Positions 60,134-64,000 of a DNA stretch of 64,000 nucleotides are shown piece after piece (the stretch's first letter is position 1; each line of letters starts with the position of its first letter). The DNA comes from Enorma phocaeensis (GTDB lineage Bacteria > Actinomycetota > Coriobacteriia > Coriobacteriales > Coriobacteriaceae), in NCBI RefSeq assembly GCF_900186505.1, contig NZ_LT891970.1:356451-420450 (forward strand), written 5' to 3'. Below the pieces are notes generated by a model. It searched no databases. It saw nothing but the letters and a program-made list of their open reading frames with translations, and had not been told where the DNA came from. The position numbers and the translations under genes are program-made.

Positions 60134-60832
60134 TCATTCGTCAGCGTTACCGCAACACCCAGACGAAATGGGGGCATCGTCCATCCTCCCGGAGCTGACG
60201 CCTTCCCCATCCCCGCCTAATTCAGAGGCAAGCTCATCCATCGTGTAGGTGCTGTAGCCCTCGTAGCGGTAGCTCGCGTCGATTCCCTTCATGTAGACCT
60301 GGCGATCATCGACAGCGTCGGTAAGGGCGTCCTTTAAGATCGCCTTGATCTCGGTGTCCCGCACCGGCCTGCGCTCCATGGCGAGAAGGTAGTCCTCCCT
60401 GTCCACCCGGCTCCAGTCGACCACCACGCCCAACTCTCGCTTGAGGATGGCATCGAGCCAGATGCGAGTGCTCCTCCCGTTGCCCTCGCGGAAGGGATGG
60501 GCGACGTTCATCTCCACGTACTTCTCGACTATCTGGTCGAACGTCCTCCGCGGCATCCCGTCGATGGCGTCGAGGGCGGCGGAAAGGTACATCACCGACG
60601 CGAAACGGAAGTTGCTCTTGGCAATGTTGACCGTGCGGAGCTCGCCCGCGAAATCGTACACGTCTTGGAAGAGATAGCCGTGAATCTTAGATAGGCCTGC
60701 GAACGTGCCAACCTCGAACGTATCGAGAAGTCCGTTCTCGAACAGCTCGAGAGCGCGCTTCTTCGTCAGCCGCTCCTCCTCGCGGGCAAGTTCCACGTCA
60801 CCCTCTATGCCAAGCTTGTTTTCAAGCGTCAC
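60134..60832 (-). CDS. fic: Fic-family AMP-transferase protein
   Basis: 232 residues from a GTG start (complement of 60830-60832) after AAAGGCGG. Fic core motif HPFREGNGRSTRIW with His112 and the phosphate-binding GNGR; ahead of it SKIHGYLFQDVYDFAGELRT. Fic enzymes transfer AMP to target hydroxyls and often act as toxins with a small Fic-inhibiting partner. No antitoxin gene with an inhibitory (S/T)xxxE(G/N) helix was found adjacent. The C-terminal 30 residues are Ser/Gly/Cys-rich and probably disordered. Confidence 0.9.
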   Translation of the reverse strand: MTLENKLGIEGDVELAREEERLTKKRALELFENGLLDTFEVGTFAGLSKIHGYLFQDVYDFAGELRTVNIAKSNFRFASVMYLSAALDAIDGMPRRTFDQIVEKYVEMNVAHPFREGNGRSTRIWLDAILKRELGVVVDWSRVDREDYLLAMERRPVRDTEIKAILKDALTDAVDDRQVYMKGIDASYRYEGYSTYTMDELASELGGDGEGVSSGRMDDAPISSGCCGNADE

Positions 60833-61132
60833 AGCTTCCGCCTTTCTGGATGCCCAATTTCTGACACTAATTGTACCGACTCGTCGAAGCAGGCGGACAC
60901 CGGCAGAGCGCGCGGCCTTATCTTCGTGCAGAGTGGCGAAAATAAGGCCGTAATATAACCATTTTTGGAGAAGATCAGGCTGAAGGTGCTATTCCCACTC
61001 AGTAATCGAATCGTGCATTTCCATGGCCTCTCGTCTACGTGCTGTAGCGTCGTCTCCCCGTTAACCGAAATCAGTCACATTTCACGCGCCCGAGTTGAAC
61101 TCAAAATTGAACTCAGCTAGCGGCTCTTTCTC
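60833..61132. other. Intergenic region between fic and the DUF4143 gene
   Basis: 300 bases with no gene seen; moderately AT-rich near 60940-60970. Confidence 0.4.
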
Positions 61133-62425
61133 CTATATCCCCGCAAGACTATGCTCGTCGAGCAGGAAGTCGAACACGCTCATCGTGACCACGCCCCGAT
61201 CGTCGCGCAGGGACTTCACCACGTCGCGCACGAGCACGACCTTCTTGAAGCTGTCAGTGATGCCGAGCAGGGAGGCCTTCTCCTGGGCGGCCTTCTCGGG
61301 AGTCCTCATCTCCAGTGCCGATTGGATGTAGACGCGGTCGGAGCCCCTGTTGGCGACGAAGTCCACCTCGAGCTGCCTGCGAACGTCCCTGCCCTCCTCG
61401 CGGACGCGCTTCTCGACCACGCCGACGTCCACGGAGTACCCGCGCGCCCTGAGCTCGTTGTAGACCACGTTCTCCATGATGTGTCTCTCCTCGACCTGAC
61501 GGAAGCCGAGCCGCGCGTTTCGGAGCCCCACGTCCTCGAAGTAGTATTTCAGGGGGCTGCCGATGTAGCCCCTCCCCTTCACGTCGTAGCGCCGCGCCTC
61601 CTCGATGACGAAGGCGTCCTCGAGGTAGCCTATATAGCTGGAAATCGTGTTCGAAGAGATCTTGGAATGGAGCACGCTCCTGAACGTGTTCTCGAGCTTG
61701 TTCGGGTTCGTGAGTGTCCCGATGCCGGAGGCGAGCACGTTCACCAGGTCGTCAAGCTCATCCCGCTTCCTGATCTCGTACCTCTCCACGACATCCTTCA
61801 GATACGTCTCCTCGAAGAGCCGCTCGAGGTAGCGCGCCTTCTGCTCGTCCGTGTGCATCGAGAGCGTGAGGGGCATGCCGCCGTACACCGTGTACTCGGC
61901 CCAGCCCTGGTAGCGGTCGCCGTCGAAGTCCTGCATGAACTCGGAGAAGGACAGCGGCCGCACGCGCACCTCGTCCCCACGGCCCCGGAACTCCGTCATG
62001 ACGTCGTGCGAGAGGAGCTTCGAGTTGCTCCCCGTCACGTACACATCGACGTTGCGCATGCGCAGAAGCCCGTTGAGCACGCCATAGAGCCGGGGCGGGA
62101 CGTCCGGGCTCTTGAGCTCCTCGCGCGAGATGGCATACTGGACCTCGTCGAGAAAGACGTAGTACTGCTCGTGTCTGTTCGCAATCTTCGAGCGCAGGTA
62201 CGCGGACAGCGCGGCGGGGTCGCGGAGCGCGGCGTTCTCCTCGACGTCGAGCGCGACCTCGATAATGCGCTCGTCATCGACGCCCTCCGAGCGCAGGTAG
62301 TCGCCGAAGAGGTTGAAGAGCAAATACGTCTTCCCGCAACGACGGATGCCCGTGACCACCTTAACCATACCGTTGTGCATGCGGTCGATGAGCCTGTTGA
62401 GATATCGGTCCCGCCTGATTTCCAT
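61133..62425 (-). CDS. DUF4143-type AAA ATPase
   Basis: 430 residues from ATG at 62423-62425 with GCGAGG upstream; the longer frame to 62599 runs through the promoter palindromes. Walker A VVTGIRRCGKTYLLF, Walker B YYVFLDEVQYA, NVDVYVTGSNSKLLSHDVMT, RVRPLSFSEFMQDF; DUF4143 part IGYLEDAFVIEEARRYDVKG and nuclease-like region LEVDFVANRGSDRVYIQSAL. Same class as the ATPase at 54333 but only distantly similar. Confidence 0.9.
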   Translation of the reverse strand: MEIRRDRYLNRLIDRMHNGMVKVVTGIRRCGKTYLLFNLFGDYLRSEGVDDERIIEVALDVEENAALRDPAALSAYLRSKIANRHEQYYVFLDEVQYAISREELKSPDVPPRLYGVLNGLLRMRNVDVYVTGSNSKLLSHDVMTEFRGRGDEVRVRPLSFSEFMQDFDGDRYQGWAEYTVYGGMPLTLSMHTDEQKARYLERLFEETYLKDVVERYEIRKRDELDDLVNVLASGIGTLTNPNKLENTFRSVLHSKISSNTISSYIGYLEDAFVIEEARRYDVKGRGYIGSPLKYYFEDVGLRNARLGFRQVEERHIMENVVYNELRARGYSVDVGVVEKRVREEGRDVRRQLEVDFVANRGSDRVYIQSALEMRTPEKAAQEKASLLGITDSFKKVVLVRDVVKSLRDDRGVVTMSVFDFLLDEHSLAGI

Positions 62426-62453
62426 GTGTGCCTCGCCTTGATTCCCGATTGCT

Positions 62454-62497
62454 TCTATTGAGCAATTTTGCCGCATGCGGCATTTTTTCTCAATAGA
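62454..62497 (-). promoter_or_regulatory. Nested palindromes upstream of the DUF4143 ATPase
   Basis: Outer arms TCTATTGAG (62454-62462) and CTCAATAGA (62489-62497) surround an inner perfect palindrome TGCCGCATGCGGCA (62469-62482). It lies 29-72 bases upstream of the ATPase ATG, and is probably the operator region of the gene. Confidence 0.6.
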
Positions 62498-62499
62498 GG

Positions 62500-63085
62500 C
62501 CATTGAAACGGGAGAAAGTGATTCTGAAGCCCAAGCTTGTAAGGCGATACCTCTACTCACCCCAGAGTGTGGCTTGGGCGACTTCTTGTCGAAGCGCATA
62601 CACTTGCTAATGGCCTTGGCACCCCAAACATCTGGAGGCGGCCGAGCGCCTCGCTCTCAACCGAATTGGCGCCGAATCGCAACCTCATACACGCCCATCG
62701 ATCAACGGGAACTATAAGCAAGCCTTGGTCTATTCAGGACAATTTCCGGACATGTCCATATTGTTGTCCAGATTAGTGTTCAGAATCGGACTGCCACCGG
62801 CTTCTGAGCACCGCGTGTATCAAAATGTGAGCAATTTCGACATGATGACCGCACACAGGAACCAAGACCACGGCCGCCCCCTTCAAGCGCGGCGATATTG
62901 GATGGCTCCTCCCTCGGAAGCTCCCGGAAGGCGAATCGAAACGCAGCGACGGCGCCTGGTGCGATAAGATTCATCTTGGGTCTCCCCTTCTCGTCGAGTC
63001 CGAATCCAATTCGAAAGGTAAGGAAAGCCCGTCTCCATATCAAACCAACCGAAACCATATGCCGTATAACGAGAGCCAGGATGAG
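62500..63085. other. Intergenic stretch, nothing recognised
   Basis: 586 bases with scattered short frames lacking motifs. The 17-base segment at 63039-63055 resembles 55700-55716. Confidence 0.4.
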
Positions 63086-64000
63086 ATGATCAAGAACGTA
63101 AGTGATCCCTCCGTAGCAAGCATCCTATCAACCGATGCGCTGAAGGTCTACAACATACCCCGTTACCAGCGTGAGTACACATGGGGCCAGCGAGACTGGG
63201 CGAACCTCTACGACGACGTCTTCGACAATGACCCAGGCTACTTCCTCGGATCCATCATCGTCATCCAGGGCGAGATCGACCCGAAGACCAACATAGTGGA
63301 GTTCGAAGTCATCGACGGTCAGCAGAGGCTTACTACCATCAGCCTGCTACTCGCAGCGCTGTACGCCCGCATCAACGAGCACCCAGACGCCATAGACGAG
63401 GACATGCAGCTCGACGACATCAGACCGCTGCGCAACAGGCTCGTCCTCAAGTCGAACAAGGGCATGACGCGCGTGGTGCCTCAGGTTCAGAACCACAACC
63501 AGGACGACTACCGCTGGATCCTCAAGGAACACGTCGGACTCGCAGTCGTGATGCAGAGGCCCAAGTACCACGGCGTGCGCAAGATGTCTAAGGCATTCGA
63601 GTACTTCTATGACCGGCTTGGCGAGGAGATCGCCGGCATGGGTGACGACGATGCCGTGCGCACCCTGCTCGACAAGAGCAGGGCTCTCTACTCGGCCGTG
63701 CTCGTGCAGATCAACGTAGACAGCCACGCCGACGCCTACACGCTGTTCGCGTCGCTGAACAACCGAGGTGTGCCCCTCTCCGCCGTGGACCTAATCAAGA
63801 ACACCCTGCTTGCGAAGGTGGCCGACGCCGATGGTGACGAGCTCGACTACTACTTTGAACAATGGCAGGAGGTGCTTAGCAACCTTGGCGACGACTACGC
63901 CACCCAGGAGCGCTTCTTCCGCCAGAACTACGACGCCTTCCGCCGCGACGTGAACAGGCCCTTCGTGCAGGAGGGCGGCGCACAACTGCCGCTCGGCTCG
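63086..64000 (+). CDS. DUF262 (GmrSD-like) protein, N-terminal part (runs off right edge)
   Basis: 305 codons without a stop. The DUF262 ParB-like nuclease signature is clear: YNIPRYQREYTWGQRDWANL, YFLGSIIVIQGE and FEVIDGQQRLTTISLLLAAL (DGQQR), then SLNNRGVPLSAVDLIKNTLL. In GmrSD and BrxU enzymes this domain uses NTPs to drive cleavage of modified phage DNA, usually with a C-terminal DUF1524 HNH nuclease, which would lie outside the window. ATG 63086 follows AGGATGAG. Likely another defence gene. Confidence 0.88.
   Translation, partial: MIKNVSDPSVASILSTDALKVYNIPRYQREYTWGQRDWANLYDDVFDNDPGYFLGSIIVIQGEIDPKTNIVEFEVIDGQQRLTTISLLLAALYARINEHPDAIDEDMQLDDIRPLRNRLVLKSNKGMTRVVPQVQNHNQDDYRWILKEHVGLAVVMQRPKYHGVRKMSKAFEYFYDRLGEEIAGMGDDDAVRTLLDKSRALYSAVLVQINVDSHADAYTLFASLNNRGVPLSAVDLIKNTLLAKVADADGDELDYYFEQWQEVLSNLGDDYATQERFFRQNYDAFRRDVNRPFVQEGGAQLPLGS

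Noticed and set aside
1..64000. tRNA or rRNA genes
   Set aside because: No cloverleaf or rRNA-like sequence was recognised by reading both strands; a tRNAscan-type search could not be run.

Overview
The window looks like the chromosome of a GC-rich gut actinobacterium, most plausibly a member of the Coriobacteriia such as Collinsella. This is an inference from gene content (bile salt hydrolase beside an MFS exporter, oleate hydratase, IPATG-type sortase signal, DUF4143 ATPases, DUF4867) and high GC, not from a marker gene. No rRNA, tRNA or CRISPR array was seen. Housekeeping genes (uraA, tex, dus, a two-component system, oleate hydratase) are interleaved with long stretches of accessory DNA.

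Layout. 1-5.5 kb: 5' end of an O6-alkylguanine-DNA alkyltransferase gene, uracil permease, a small P-loop kinase, and a bile salt hydrolase/MFS transporter pair. 5.5-11.8 kb: two copies of one 1558-bp IS110-family element. The first carries a 1670-bp IS3-family element inside its right-end tail. Between them lie small orphan ORFs and a SAM methyltransferase whose start abuts the second IS110 copy. 11.8-16.1 kb: SWIM protein, dinJ/yafQ toxin-antitoxin, a decayed DUF4143 ATPase, a DUF4160 pair and a release-factor-like protein. 16.2-26.4 kb: mostly core genes, including tex, dus and a sensor kinase/response regulator next to a lipoprotein, both proteins carrying Gly-Tyr-Asp repeats.

26.4-50.5 kb is a defence and toxin-antitoxin island: a DUF3990/HTH pair; an Abi_2 (AbiD/F) HEPN protein followed by a likely structured small RNA; a McrC remnant; a DUF4268 nuclease-like protein; an AbiA-like reverse transcriptase with a +1 frameshift at TTTTGA and a C-terminal HEPN-like motif; an Mrr-like nuclease; and a type I restriction-modification operon. 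That operon runs, in transcription order, half-size hsdS, hsdM, hsdS2, tyrosine recombinase, hsdS1, hsdR, mrr. hsdS2 is split near its fifth codon by a third IS110 copy that also contains the IS3 element, here in the opposite orientation and displaced by one base. hsdS1 has lost the ATG leader and looks like a silent cassette. After it come higBA with paired operators and a RelB/PIN pair whose toxin has a nonsense codon.

50.7-64 kb: three further ATPases (one DUF234 type, two DUF4143 type) each with its own palindromic promoter region, an alanine/sodium symporter, a TetR regulator next to oleate hydratase, an XRE/TPR regulator, a Fic protein, and the start of a DUF262 (GmrSD-like) gene running off the right edge.

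How it fits together: bile acid deconjugation and unsaturated fatty acid hydration fit a gut lifestyle, and the island is a layered anti-phage region being remodelled by recombination and by the IS110/IS3 pair. All functional statements are from reading the sequence; no database search was possible.
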